Assembly (NCBI GenBank): GCA_028370155.1
Contig: CP116670.1
Coordinates: 3,596,001-3,660,000, forward strand
Origin: Arthrobacter sp. OVS8
GTDB lineage: Bacteria > Actinomycetota > Actinomycetes > Actinomycetales > Micrococcaceae
DNA: 64,000 nucleotides
Direction of reading: 5' to 3'
Position numbers and translations under genes: made by a program. Within the stretch, counting starts at the first letter, position 1; every line of letters begins with the position of its first letter. The notes beneath the pieces are model-generated. The model ran no database searches, was not told the DNA's origin, and saw only the letters and a program-made list of their open reading frames with translations. Of the stretch, positions 19,954 through 30,205 are shown piece by piece.

Positions 19954-21166
19954 ATGACCACCACCAGCCACGCCCCTTCACCCTCCGCAGCATCGCCGTC
20001 CCCGCCTTCGGCCCGGCGCTGCTGTTCAGCATCGGCGAGGGCGCCATCCTGCCCGTGGTGGCACTGTCAGCCCGAGGCCTCGGCGCCTCGGTGGCCGTCG
20101 CCGCGCTGATCGTCACCCTCATTGGCCTCGGCTCCTGGTTCTTCAACCTGCCCGCCTCACTCATCACCCTGAAATTCGGCGAACGCTGGGCCATGGTGGG
20201 CGCCGCGGCGGCGAGCGCCGTCGCCCTCGCCGCCGCGGCACTGTCCCCGCTGCTGCCCGGCGGACTCTGGCTGCTCGCGGCGGCCATGGTTGTTGTCGGC
20301 ATGGCCGCAAGCGTCTTCAGCCTGGCCCGGCAGAAATACCTGACCGAGGCGGTACCGGTGATCATCAGGGCCCGGGCGCTGTCCACACTCGGCGGCGTCA
20401 ACCGGATCGGCATCTCCATCGGACCCTTCATCGGCGCCGCCGTGATGCAGTTCTCCGGAATCACCGGCGCCTACTGGGTGGGCGTCGTCGCCATGGCCGC
20501 GGCCGCCGTCCTGTCGATCACCATCCCGGACTTCGTGGCCAAACCCGCGGCGGACGACGGCCTCCAGGTCCAGCAGGCCACGCTGCGCAGCGTCGCCGTC
20601 TCCCACGCCGGGGTCTTCCTGACTGTGGGCATGGGGGTGCTGCTGCTCAGCGCACTGCGTGCGTCCCGGCAGGTGGTCATCCCGCTCTGGGCCGAGCACC
20701 TCGGGATGGACGCGACGCAGGCGTCTCTGATCTACGGGCTGTCCGGCGCCATCGACATGCTGGTCTTCTATCCGGCCGGCAAGCTGATGGACCGCAAGGG
20801 CGGCTGTGGGTGGCCATCCCGTCCACCCTCATCATGGGCACGGCCATGCTGCTGATCCCGCTCAGCACCGGCTTCGCGGGCCTGCTGCTCGCGTCGCTCC
20901 TGATCGGCTTCGGCAACGGCATCAGTTCAGGCCTGAACATGACGCTGGGAGCCGACTTCTCACCCGACAACGGCCGCGGTCAGTTCCTGGGTATCTGGCG
21001 GTTCATGGCCGACGCCGGGGCCACCGGCGGCCCGGTTCTGCTCTCCGGCGTGACCGCCGTGGCCTCGCTCGGAGCCGGAGTGGCCGCCACCGGAGTGCTC
21101 GGCTTCGCTGCCGCCGCGGTCTTCGCCGTCACGATCCCCAGGCTGAAGCACCGGCGCAACTACTGA
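19954..21166 (+). CDS. MFS transporter (two apparent frameshifts)
   Basis: About 403 residues with about 12 hydrophobic segments after repair near 19975 and 20805. The starting portion reads MTTTSHARPFTLRSIAVPAF after restoring a base. Helical segments include LLPGGLWLLAAAMVVVGMAA, and the loop between helices 8 and 9 has FYPAGKLMDRKGRLWVAIP, matching the MFS signature. The substrate is unknown; the family includes many drug or sugar efflux proteins. It ends tail to tail with the aminotransferase gene, the stop codons overlapping by a few bases. Confidence 0.85.
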
Positions 21167-22367
21167 CGGGCAGTTCCTCGCGCGTGCTGGATCGCCGCGG
21201 CGAAGACCGGCAGGCCGCGCTGGATCATGTCCTCCGACGCGGTGAGCGAGATCCGGAAATAGCCCGGGGTCTCGAACAGGGTCCCCGGCAGCACAAAGAC
21301 ATCCCGGTCCGCGAGGGCAGCGGTGAACTGCTCGTCGTCGTCGGCCGGGGTGCGGACGAAGAGGTAGAACGCCCCGTCCGGCCGGGTGACCTGGTAACCC
21401 ATCCCCGTCAGCGCGTCGACCATCAGATCGCGTTTGCGCTGCAGCTCGGCAACGTCGATCGAGAACTGTTCCAGCCGCGGCAGAGCGTACTGCAGCAGGG
21501 CATTGGGGTAGATCCAGCCCATCGCCATCTGCAGGGCGGTGAGCGCCTCCCGGAGCGGGCCGCGGTCCGGCATGGTGGGCGGTAGCGCCAGGTAGCCGAT
21601 CCGCTGCCCGGGCGCCAGATGGGTCTTGCCATAGGAGTAGGCCAGCAGCGTGTACGGATAGTATTCGGCGGGGCTGTGGAACCGGGCCCCGTCGTAGACG
21701 ATCCGGTTGTAGGGCTCGTCGGAGAGCAGGTAGACCCGCCGCCCGTTGCTGCGCGAGGCCCCTTCCAGCATGTCCGCCAGGTCCTTCAGGAGTGAGGGCG
21801 GATAGATCCTGCCGGTCGGGTTGTTGGGCGTGTTGACGATCACCACCCGGGTCCGCGGCGTAATGGCCGCCCCCAGCGCCGCCAGATCGACGTCGAAAGT
21901 CTCGGCGTCGCAGCGGATCTTCACGGGCACCAGCCCGGCCTCGATCGCCAGCGGTTCGTAGAAAAACCAAGGCGGCAGGGTGAAGATGACTTCATCGCCG
22001 GGATCGGCGACGGCCTTCAGCGCGAGCGGAATCGCGGTGAAGCCGCCGGTCGTGAGGTGGATGTCCGCCGGCTCGAAGGGCAGCCCCAGCAGCCGCTGCA
22101 GGAGGCCGCCGCCGCGGCCTGCGCCTCCGGCTCGTTCGTTTTGTAGGCAAACCACCGCTCATTCCGGGGCGTCAGCGCGTCCGCCAGGGCTTCGACATAG
22201 GCGGACGGCGGCATCTCGTGGGGATTGCCGAGGGCAAAGTCGCAGATCCCCGGCACATGCTGGCGCCGGGCGTAGACGGAGTCGCGGAGGAACGTGTTGA
22301 TCCGCTGTTGCGACGGTACGGACGCCAGGGCGGTGGCGCGCCGGGAAACCGGAGAATCAGTGCTCAT
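21160..22367 (-). CDS. Class I/II pyridoxal-phosphate aminotransferase (one apparent frameshift)
   Basis: About 402 residues after repair near 22105. Fold type I aminotransferase features: NTPNNPTGRIYPPSLL, LSDEPYNRIVYDG with the Asp and Tyr that contact the cofactor, and SYGKTHLAPGQRIGYLALPP with the PLP lysine (K in SYGK). The N-terminal FALGNPHEMPPSAYVEAL matches the substrate-binding region of aspartate/alanine aminotransferase-like enzymes. The exact amino acid is not clear. Start ATG at 22367 (MSTDSPVSRR). Confidence 0.88.
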
Positions 22368-22482
22368 GGCAGTTCCTCGAGACGTGGCAGCTGACCGTGC
22401 GGACGGATGGGCCAACGCGCTGCCGAGCCAGTGGCTGTGCGGGACTAATTCTGGCCCCGGAGGGCCGGATGTAAACGGCCGG

Positions 22483-23451
22483 TCAGCGCCGGGGCGCGCT
22501 CCGCCGTCGTGCCGCATGGCCGAACAGCCATACGCCGGCGACCGTGGCGAAGTAGCCTGCCATAACAATGAGCGAGGTCCCGGCCCAGAAATAGTGCGTG
22601 CTGCTGTTGTTCTGGCCTTGGACGGCCGCAGCACCCAGCAGGGCGAAGGCAGCGACGGCGGCCGCGGCGAGTCCTGCCAGCAGCGGCAGCGTCAGCCACA
22701 GGCGGGAGGAGGCCCAGTGCCGGCCGTAGCCGTCCCAGACGTTCCAGCGCGGTCCCGTGCGGATGATCAGCCAGCCTGCCGGGAGCATAAAGACCGCCAC
22801 CACGAGGAAGGCCGCGACGACGTCGGCGGGCCGGTGCCACTGGTTGATCAGGGTGGACAGACCGGTGGCGACGGCGAAGCTGCCGCCCAGGAACCCGGCC
22901 AGCGGACGCCAGCGCGGGGACGCCATCAGGAACACCGCCGCCGCGGCCGACGCGGCCAGGGTGGTGTGTCCGGACGGCAGCGAGTTCAGTTCCAGGGTTT
23001 CGATCCCGCGGTAGGGCCGGACGGGAACGATGTCCTTCAGGACCTGGGTGGCCACGTTGGCGCCTACGCAGGCTGCCACGGCGATCCCCGCTGCCGCCCA
23101 GCGCCGCCGCATCACGGTGACAAAAAGGACCACAACCGTGGCGAGCAGCAGGGACAGCGCCGGCAGCCAGTCAAGGAGCTTGTTCGCGGCCTTTCCGGCG
23201 GCGCCGTGGATTTCGACTGCTTCCACCAGCGCGGATTCGTCAATGAACTGGCCCGTCGTGGTGCGGACAAAGAAGTAGTATGTCGCGGCCAGTGCGGCCA
23301 TGCTGACGAGCGTGGCCAACAGGAAGAGGAAGCCGGTGGCCCGGCCCTGGCGGCCGGGGTCGCTTGCGGGCGTGCCCGGGGCACGCTGGGAGGGCGGCCG
23401 CGGGTACTCCGAAGCCGGCTGCATGCTGGTGTGATCCTGCCGAAAACTCAT
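22483..23451 (-). CDS. PAP2-family membrane phosphatase
   Basis: Intact, 322 residues from the ATG at 23451. A Pro-rich N-terminus is followed by about six to eight membrane helices. The lipid phosphatase signature is present: KDIVPVRP (first motif), LPSGHTTLAASA (second, with the His acid) and STLINQWHRPADVVAAF (third, catalytic His and Asp). Family members dephosphorylate undecaprenyl pyrophosphate, phosphatidic acid or similar lipids outside the membrane. Divergent from the GH32 gene, 75 bases apart. Confidence 0.9.
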   Translation of the reverse strand: MSFRQDHTSMQPASEYPRPPSQRAPGTPASDPGRQGRATGFLFLLATLVSMAALAATYYFFVRTTTGQFIDESALVEAVEIHGAAGKAANKLLDWLPALSLLLATVVVLFVTVMRRRWAAAGIAVAACVGANVATQVLKDIVPVRPYRGIETLELNSLPSGHTTLAASAAAAVFLMASPRWRPLAGFLGGSFAVATGLSTLINQWHRPADVVAAFLVVAVFMLPAGWLIIRTGPRWNVWDGYGRHWASSRLWLTLPLLAGLAAAAVAAFALLGAAAVQGQNNSSTHYFWAGTSLIVMAGYFATVAGVWLFGHAARRRSAPRR

Positions 23452-23526
23452 CCGTATCAGGTTCCCACAGAACTCTGCGAACTTTCTGAGGGCTCCTGCT
23501 ACCCGCGCGCGGGTAGTGTTTGGGCC

Positions 23527-24875
23527 ATGGACACCGCGGCGCAGCATCCTGACCCGGCCTTTCCCCACTTCCATCCGAGGCCCGCGAAAGGCTGGATCAA
23601 CGATCCGAACGGCCTGAGCTACGCGGACGGCCGCTTTCACGTGTTCTTCCAGTACAACCCCGATTCGGCCCGGCACCAGCGCATCTGCTGGGGACACCTG
23701 AGCTCCCCGGACCTGGTCCGCTGGGACGAGGAACCGGTGGCGCTCCGGCCCCAGCCAGGCGGACCGGATGCACTGGGTTGCTGGTCGGGTGTGGTGACTC
23801 TTGACGACGGCGTCCCCACCGCCGTGTACTCCGGCGTGGACACCGAAGGGAGCCACTCGCGTGTGGTCCTGGCCCGGGCGGATGCGGCGCTCCGCTCCTG
23901 GGCCCAGGAGGGCCACGTCGCGGCGGAGATACCGCCGGACCCGCAGGTCACCGCCGTCCGCGATCCATTTCTGTTCCACTTCCAGGGCCGCCGCTTCGCC
24001 CTCCAGGGCGCCGGGCTGGCGTCCGGCCACGCGGCCGTGCTGCTCTACAGCGTCGATGACCTCCGGCGGTGGACGTACGAGGGGATCTGGTTCAGCACGG
24101 AGGACCACCTCGCCGCCCGGCACCTGCCCGCAAGGATCTGGGAGTGCCCGCAGCTGGTCCGCGTCCCGGATTCGTCCGGCGCGGAAACCTGGCTCCTGAT
24201 GGCCTCTTTGTGGCTCGCGGCAGACCACCACAGCCACCCGAACGGCGTCGGGTACCTCCTCGGCTCGCTGGCACCGAACGGAGCAGGCCTGCCCGTGTTC
24301 ACGCCCGCGGCGGGAGGCAAAGCGGATCTGGGACAGGCGTTCTACGCCCCGCAGATCCTCGCCCTCGATGACCGGGCGCTGCTCTGGGGCTGGTCCGGTG
24401 AACAGGAGGACAGCGAGGGCACCCGGGCGCAGCCCGGAAGAGATGGACGACGCCGGCTGGGCCGGGATCCTGACGTTCCCCGCCAGCTCTCGGTCCACGG
24501 CGGGGTCCTCGCCGTCGAACCCGCCGCCGAACTTCGTGCCTACCGCGACGCCCGGCTGCACCGCGGGCCGCCGGCACCCTGTCGGTGCCGACGGAAGCGG
24601 AAATCCGGGTGAGCGGCGGAGAGGGCACTCTCCGGCTGGTCCTCAACTCCGCGGGGCAGAGACGGACCGTATTCGCCGACGCGGTCGCGGGCGGTGACGA
24701 GCTCAGGATCTTCCTTGATGCCTCCATCGTGGAGGTGTACCGCCACGGCTCGGTGCCCACCACACTGCGCGCCTACCCGGGCCCCGGCGAGGACTGGCAG
24801 CTGGAACTGCCGCAGGGCGCAGCAGCGGACGTCTGGGAACTCCGGCACCCGGGGCGTACGGAAACCATCCTGTAA
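23527..24875 (+). CDS. Glycoside hydrolase family 32 beta-fructosidase (three apparent frameshifts)
   Basis: Hydrolyses sucrose or fructans. Family 32 motifs are WINDPNGL with the nucleophile Asp, FFQYNPDS, WGHLSSPDLVRW, the RDPF motif in AVRDPFLFHF, and WECPQLVRV with the acid/base Glu. The N-terminal five-blade domain is complete; the C-terminal beta-sandwich reads RIFLDASIVEVYRHGSVPTTL. Repaired length is about 449 residues. One position near 24435 needs an inserted base removed or two added; positions near 24475 and 24575 each need one added. No signal peptide, so probably cytoplasmic, acting on imported sugar. Confidence 0.88.
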
Positions 24876-24889
24876 ACCAGGGCCTTCAT

Positions 24890-25105
24890 TTACATGTACG
24901 GATTGGCGGGGAACACACCCTCAGACCCGTCGTCGGCCGGACGGTCGCCCTTCGCCAGGCGTCGAAACCACTTGGCGCCGCGGCGGTCATACTTTCCGCA
25001 TCTCGTGCAGTGCCGGAGCAAGGTGCCGTCCGGGTCCGCCGCGGCCAACCAGTGATGCCCCAGGTGCAACTTGCAGAGCAGCGTCTTGAGCATGATGCGT
25101 CCCAT
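24890..25105 (-). CDS. Small CxxC protein, DUF1660-like
   Basis: An intact 71-residue reading from an ATG at 25105, with a second ATG at 25093 just after. CKLHLGHHWL near the start and RHCTRCGKYD in the middle give a Cys/His and CxxC set that looks like a small zinc-binding motif, similar in layout to the DUF1660 phage/bacterial proteins. The function is unknown. It ends 14 bases from the GH32 stop, tail to tail. I favour it as real because the spacing and Cys pattern make sense. Confidence 0.55.
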   Translation of the reverse strand: MGRIMLKTLLCKLHLGHHWLAAADPDGTLLRHCTRCGKYDRRGAKWFRRLAKGDRPADDGSEGVFPANPYM

Positions 25106-25238
25106 CCTTCGGGCCAGGCTGGTGGCGCTCAGACGTGCACCATCGCCGCTTGAATTCTACTGCGGGCCGCGTCCATGAGGGGAGCGTGAGCATGTCCTAC
25201 GTACCGGGGCGCCGGTGCCGGCATGAAAGGATGATCCG

Positions 25239-25403
25239 GTGACGTCCCCTGCCCCCGCCCCGCGCCGTCCCTTGACCCTGACAAGCTGCAATTCGTCTTC
25301 CGGTTCAGAAGAGCACATCATTGCCTGCTCGGTATTTGACGCCTGGCGGCCGCTCAGCGGGATTGCTGACCTGACAAACCTCGCTGATTCCATGGTCGTC
25401 TAA
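25239..25403 (+). CDS. Possible small ORF upstream of menC
   Basis: A 54-residue frame from a GTG at 25239 to a TAA abutting the menC ATG. The end reads SGIADLTNLADSMVV. There is no recognised family. Either it is a real coupled small gene or the remnant of a broken reading with a lost base; the sequence does not decide. No clear ribosome site precedes the GTG. Confidence 0.25.
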   Translation: MTSPAPAPRRPLTLTSCNSSSGSEEHIIACSVFDAWRPLSGIADLTNLADSMVV

Positions 25404-26401
25404 ATGGCCCGGCTCCCCGACCTGGATGAACTCGTCGCCGTCGCGCATGTGGTGAGCCTGCCCATGCGGGTGAAGTTCCGCGGCATCCTCCAACGCGAAG
25501 CCCTGCTGCTGGAAGGCCCGCTCGGCTGGGGCGAGTTCTGCCCCTTCCCGGAGTACGGCGATGTGGAAGCCTCCCGGTGGCTGGCCGCCGCGGTCGAGGC
25601 CGGCTGGCACGGGTTTCCCCAGCCTCTGCGGACCAGCATCCCCGTCAACGCCACGGTCCCCGCCGTCCCCGCGGACCGGGTGCCGGACATCCTGGCCCGC
25701 TTCGGGCGGGTGGACGCCGTCAAAATCAAGGTGGCCGAGCCCGGGCAGAGCCTGGACGACGACGCCGCCCGCGTCGCCGCCGTCCGCGCCGCACTCCCGG
25801 ACGCCGCCATCCGAGTCGACGCGAACGGCGGCTGGGACGTCGCGGCGGCCGTCGGGGCACTGACCCGGCTGTCCGGCGTCGGGCTGGAATACGCCGAACA
25901 GCCGGTACCGGACATCGCCGGCCTCACCGAGGTCCGGCGCAGGCTGCGGGCTGCCGGCGTCCCCGTGCTGATTGCCGCGGATGAGAGCGTGCGCAAAGAG
26001 GACGATCCGCTCAAGGTGGCCCGCGCCGGCGCCGCGGACCTGATCGTGGTCAAAGTGGCGCCGCTCGGGGAGTGCGCCGCGCGCTGGAGATCGTGGCGCA
26101 GGCCGGGCTCCCCGCCGTGGTCAGCTCCGCCCTGGACACATCAGTGGGAATCCGCGCCGGGCTGGCGCTCGCCGCCGCCCTGCCCGAACTTCCGTACGCC
26201 TGCGGGCTGGGCACAGTATCCCTGCTCGCCGCCGATGTCACCCGGGATTCCCTGGTTCCCGACGACGGCGCAATCCGGCTCCGCGACGTCACCGCCGATC
26301 CGGGCCTGCTGGCGGAGTACGCCGCCGCGCTGGAGCGGAGGGACTGGTGGCTGGACCGCCTGCGCCGCGTCCACTCGGTGCTCGCCGCCCCCGCCGGCTG
26401 A
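25404..26401 (+). CDS. menC: o-Succinylbenzoate synthase (one apparent frameshift)
   Basis: Menaquinone step that dehydrates SHCHC to o-succinylbenzoate. Enolase-superfamily features: LPMRVKFRGILQREALLLEG, WGEFCPFPEY, VDAVKIKV (catalytic Lys in KIKV), RVDANGGWD (metal Asp), LEYAEQPVP (metal Glu) and IAADESVR (metal Asp). Lys in VVKVAPLGG is the second catalytic Lys. One base is lost near 26070. Repaired length is about 333 residues. It lies apart from the other men genes of the window (37.8-47.2 kb). Confidence 0.92.
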
Positions 26402-26402
26402 G

Positions 26403-26495
26403 ACGCTCCCTCACTTCCGGCAGGGCAGAGTGCAACGCTCCCTCACGTCCGGCGGGGCAGACTGAAACGCTCCCTCACGTCCGGGGGAGTTCACC
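26403..26495. repeat. Tandem 32-bp repeat, about 2.8 units, after menC
   Basis: Three units begin ACGCTCCCTCAC at 26403, 26435 and 26467, an exact 32-base period. The body CGTCCGGC(G/A)GGGCAGA is shared by the first two and partly by the third. It fills the space between menC and phoX. It is not a CRISPR array because there are no spacers. Confidence 0.8.
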
Positions 26496-26579
26496 CGGAC
26501 TTCATCCGGAAGACTCCTTCGCGTCGGCCCCGGCTGGAACGGTGGGGAGGCCCGCAACCACCCCGTGGAAGGTCTCTCC

Positions 26580-28691
26580 ATGTCTGTCTCCTCCGGACGC
26601 AAGTTCTCCCTGCTCCCCATGCTCGGCCACACCAAAGGCAAGCGGAGCCCCGTCACCTGCGCACTCAAGTGCGACAACGCCTGCTCGGGCGACGTCTGCA
26701 ACACCAGCTCCAACAGCTACTTTCGGGACATCGCCTCCGCCACGATGTCCCGCCGCGCCGCCCTGGGCTTCGGCGCCGCCGGGGCGCTCGCCGTCGCGTT
26801 CGGAGGTGCCGTGACCTCAGCGGAGTCGGCAGTGGCCGACGGCGGCCCCGGCCTTTCCGCGGCAGCCAAGAACGGCTATGGCGCGTCCAAGCTCCGGTTC
26901 ACCGCCATCGCCCCGGTGGACGCCGCCGTCGACGCCTTCACCGTTCCGGAAGGCTTCACCTGGCAGCCCGTGATCCGCTGGGGCGACCCCATCTTCAAGG
27001 ATGCCCCGGACTTCGACCTTGGCAACCAGAGCGCCGTCGCGCAGGCTCGGCAGTTCGGCTACAACAACGACTACACCGACATCCTCGAAATCCCGGGCAG
27101 CAAGGGCGGCGAGCGGTGCTATTCGCCAACCACGAATACACCAACGAAACCATCATGTTCCCCGCCTCGCTGCCCGCCGCGGATGTCCGGGCGATCGGCG
27201 CCGCGGCCCACGGGCTCTCCGTGGTGGAGCTGGAGCGCAGGAACAAGAACAAGCCGTGGAGCTACGTCAAGGGCGCCGAGCTCAACCGCCGCTACCTGAA
27301 CAACACAGCCTATGAGCTCACCGGCCCGGTGGCAGGCTCCCCGCTGGTCCGCACGAAGGCCGACCCGGACGGCCGCACCATCCTCGGCACGCTGGGCAAC
27401 TGCGCCGGCGGCACCACCCCTGGGGCACCATCCTCTCCGGCGAGGAAAACTTCAACGGGTACTTCGTCGCGCCCGGCACCTCGGCCGAAGACAAGCGCTA
27501 CGGGCTCACCAACAAGCCCACGGCCCGCCAGTGGGAACTCGACGATCCGCGGTTTGATACCCGCACCGCGGGCTACGAAAACGAGGCCAACCGCTTCGGC
27601 TGGATCGTGGAAGTCGATCCCTTCGATCCCACGTCGACGCCGAAGAAGCACTCCTCGCTGGGCCGTTTCAAGCACGAGGGCGCCAACGTGATCGTGGCCG
27701 CGTCCGGGCATGTGGTGGCCTATTCGGGCGACGACGAGCGCTTCGACTACCTCTACAAGTTCGTCTCGAAGGGCAAGTACCGCGAAGGCGACCGCAAGCA
27801 CAACATGACGCTGCTCTCCGCCGGGGACCTGTACGTTGCCCGGTTCACCGGCAACTCCCCGGCGTCCGAGATCACCGGCACCGGCACGGTCCCGGCCGAC
27901 GGCGGCTTCGACGGCACCGGTGAATGGCTGCCGCTGGTGGTCGGCGGGAAGTCCTGTGTAGCCGGGATGTCCGTCGAGGAAGTGCTCGTGTACACCCGCG
28001 TGGCTGCCGACAAAGCTGGCAAGGTGGACGCGCAGGGCAACAGGCTGGGCCCCACCAAGATGGACCGCTGCGAGGACGTGGAGCCCAGCCTGCACACCGG
28101 CAAGGTCTACGTCGCCTGCACCAACAACTCGGACCGCGGCAAGGCCGGCAAGGAAGGCGCCACCGAGGTCAACCCCCGCAACGCCAACCGTGACGGCCAC
28201 GTCGTGGAAATCAGCGAAACCGGCGATCAGACCTCCACGGCGTTCACGTGGAACCTGCTGATGGTCTGCGGCGACCCCGCGCAGGGCGACGTCACCTACT
28301 TCTCCGGCTACCCGGTGGACAAGGTCTCGCCGATTTCCTGCCCGGACAACCTCGCGTTCGACTCGGTCGGCAACCTCTGGATCTCCACCGACGGCGCCCC
28401 TTCCGGGATCGGCAAGGCCGACGGGCTGTTCAAGGTCACCCTCGACGGCGCCGAACGGGGACGCGTCGAACAGTTCCTCGCCGTCCCGCGCGACGGGGAG
28501 ACCTGCGGGCCCATCATCCACGACCAGGAACGCACCGTGTTCGTCTCCGTCCAGCACCCGGGCGAGGACGGCACGTTCGACGCGCAGCTGTCCTTCTTCC
28601 CGGACTACGTCCCGGCGGGCACGACGCCGCCCGGGGCCAGGCCCGCGCCCCGCGCCCCTCGGTGGTCCAGGTCTTCCGTACCGACGACTAA
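26580..28691 (+). CDS. phoX: PhoX-family alkaline phosphatase, Tat-exported (three apparent frameshifts)
   Basis: About 705 residues after repair near 27115, 27420 and 28645. The N-terminus has the CALKCDNACSGDVCNTSS segment seen in actinobacterial PhoX-like proteins, then a twin-arginine signal MSRRAALGFGAAGALAVAFG at about residue 56. The body is the DUF839 beta-propeller, with LFANHEYTNE, WGTILSGEENFNGYF, PLGRFKHEGANV (seen as LGRFKHEGANVIV), and RCEDVEPSLHTGKVYVA. PhoX enzymes use Ca/Fe and release phosphate from esters outside the membrane. Presumably expressed under phosphate limitation, but no pho box is evident to me. Confidence 0.9.
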
Positions 28692-28708
28692 CCGCTCCAT
28701 CACTTACA

Positions 28709-28773
28709 GCAACGCGGGGTCAGATCCGGCCCATGTTGGGGCCCCGGATGGGCTATATCTGACCCCGCGTTGC
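28709..28773. repeat. Intergenic palindrome, GCAACGCGGGGTCA family, copy 1
   Basis: Outer arms GCAACGCGGGGTCAGAT (28709-28725) and ATCTGACCCCGCGTTGC (28757-28773) are exact inverted repeats, with an inner GGCCCAT/ATGGGC stem. It ends with GTTGC followed by TTCTGG, G-rich afterwards. It lies between phoX and the LacI gene, past the phoX stop. A near-identical copy is at 35872. Confidence 0.85.
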
Positions 28774-28892
28774 TTCTGGGGTGGGGAAGCGTGTGGGGAC
28801 TCCGGGCGCGCACTCCTGCTCCGACACGGCCGGTTTATTTCCAGCGGCCGAGGTCTGGGAAATCTGTAGGTTGAATATCATCTCGTGTTGCT

Positions 28893-29916
28893 TCAGGCGC
28901 TGCTTTCCCGCACGCAGAGGCTCGGTTCCAGCCTGACCGGCGCAACAACTTCGCCGTCCAACACCCGCTTCAGGAGTTGCACCGCAGTCCGCCCGATGTC
29001 CAACATGGGCGAGCGGACCGAGGACAGCGGAATGGGAAGCTCCGCGGCAAGTGAGGTGTCATTGAAACCAACCACCGCCACGTCGACTCCGACAGTGAGG
29101 CCATGGGACCTCAACGCTCCCATGGCACCGATCGCCGCAAAGTCATTTACGGCGAAAAGTGCCGTCGGTTGGGGGTGGCAGTGAGTCAGGATATTTTCGG
29201 CCGCTTCGCGCCCGCCGGCGGTATCGAATCGAGACCAGACCACGGCCTTCCGGGGAATTTTTCCGCCCAACGAACGCCAGCGGTCCACGAAGCCGGCCGT
29301 CCGATCGATGGCGGTGCTAGCGTAGGGCTCGCCGGCGATCACAGCAACGTTCCGATGCCCCTTGCTCCACAGGTGGTCGGCGACAAGTTCGCCGCCCAGG
29401 ACGTCGTCGCAGGTGGCGGACGGGTAGCCCGGGACGCGGCGGTTCACGAGCACGAAGGGCACCTTTCGTGCCGTCAACTCCCGCAGCAGGCCACTGTCCA
29501 GGTGTGCGTCGCCGATGATCAGCCCGTCGACGCGCCGGGCCAGCATGGTGTCCGTCTTCCTCCGTTGTTCCTCGGGGTCGTCGCGGGAGTTCATGACGAA
29601 GGTCGAATAGCCGAGCGCCGCCGCGGCCTCGTCAATGCCCTCGTACATGGTTGCCAAGACGAGGTCCGAAAGCCGGGGCACGATCACTCCCATGAGGCGG
29701 GTGCGCCGCGTCCGAAGGCCGGCGGCCTGGGGGTCGGGGAGTAGCCCCGCTTCCGCGCCAGTTCCCGGACGCGTTCCGCCGTCGCCACCGAGGCCGCCCC
29801 CGCGCCACGTCTGCGTCTGAGTGAAGGATTCTGGACACAGTCGATGGGTGGATGCCGAGTTCGTCCGCCAGATCCTTCAGCGTGACCGTGCGGTCCCCGG
29901 CCGTGGTTCCTTCCAT
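28893..29916 (-). CDS. LacI-family transcriptional regulator (two apparent frameshifts)
   Basis: About 340 residues after repair near 29800 and 29730. The N-terminal helix-turn-helix reads VTLKDLADELGIHPSTVSRI. After the hinge the periplasmic-binding-like effector domain includes MGVIVPRLSDLVLATMYEGI, FVMNSRDDPEEQRRKTD, RVDGLIIGDA, LFAVNDFAAIGAMGAL and VAVVGFNDTSLAAELP. It is divergent from the catabolic operon beginning at 30206. Two perfect 16-bp palindromes lie between the two, so it most likely represses that operon and itself until the substrate or a breakdown product binds. Start ATG at 29916. Confidence 0.88.
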
Positions 29917-30038
29917 TCGTTTCCCTGCCTCAGTTTAAAGTGATGTCGCCTCCAAGCCTGCCCGATAACGTGCGAATCTCTGGTTCGGGAACCCCTTGAC
30001 GTGCTGCACGTCACATTCTATAGTCATTTCACCACCTA

Positions 30039-30054
30039 ACCCAATCGATTGGGT
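30039..30054. promoter_or_regulatory. LacI-type operator 1
   Basis: ACCCAATCGATTGGGT is a perfect 16-bp palindrome with the central CG of LacI-family sites. It lies close to the LacI gene side, about 125 bases before its start codon, and repeats exactly at 30152-30167. Confidence 0.85.
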
Positions 30055-30151
30055 AGCTGTGGATGTGGCACCAAACCGGTGACATGTTTACACCCTCGAA
30101 ACATCCCCAGGCACCTGCAGGAAATATCGCAACGATAACTTTTATCCCACA

Positions 30152-30167
30152 ACCCAATCGATTGGGT
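30152..30167. promoter_or_regulatory. LacI-type operator 2
   Basis: Exact second copy of ACCCAATCGATTGGGT, 113 bp from the first centre to centre (about 11 helical turns), and 38 bases before the asparaginase-like start codon. Two identical sites at this spacing would suit a looped repressor tetramer or two separate promoters. Confidence 0.85.
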
Positions 30168-30205
30168 AAGCGTCTGGCAGCAGACGCAGGACAAACGGAG
30201 TGGAA

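Noticed and set aside
22483..24561. A 692-codon reverse frame running through the GH32 gene
   Set aside because: Only the part from 23451 down has protein-like motifs (PAP2). The upstream half is the antisense shadow of GH32, a usual effect of high-GC third positions.
26403..26495. Regular repeats that might be a CRISPR array
   Set aside because: The 32-bp units abut each other with no spacers, the last is partial and no cas genes are near.
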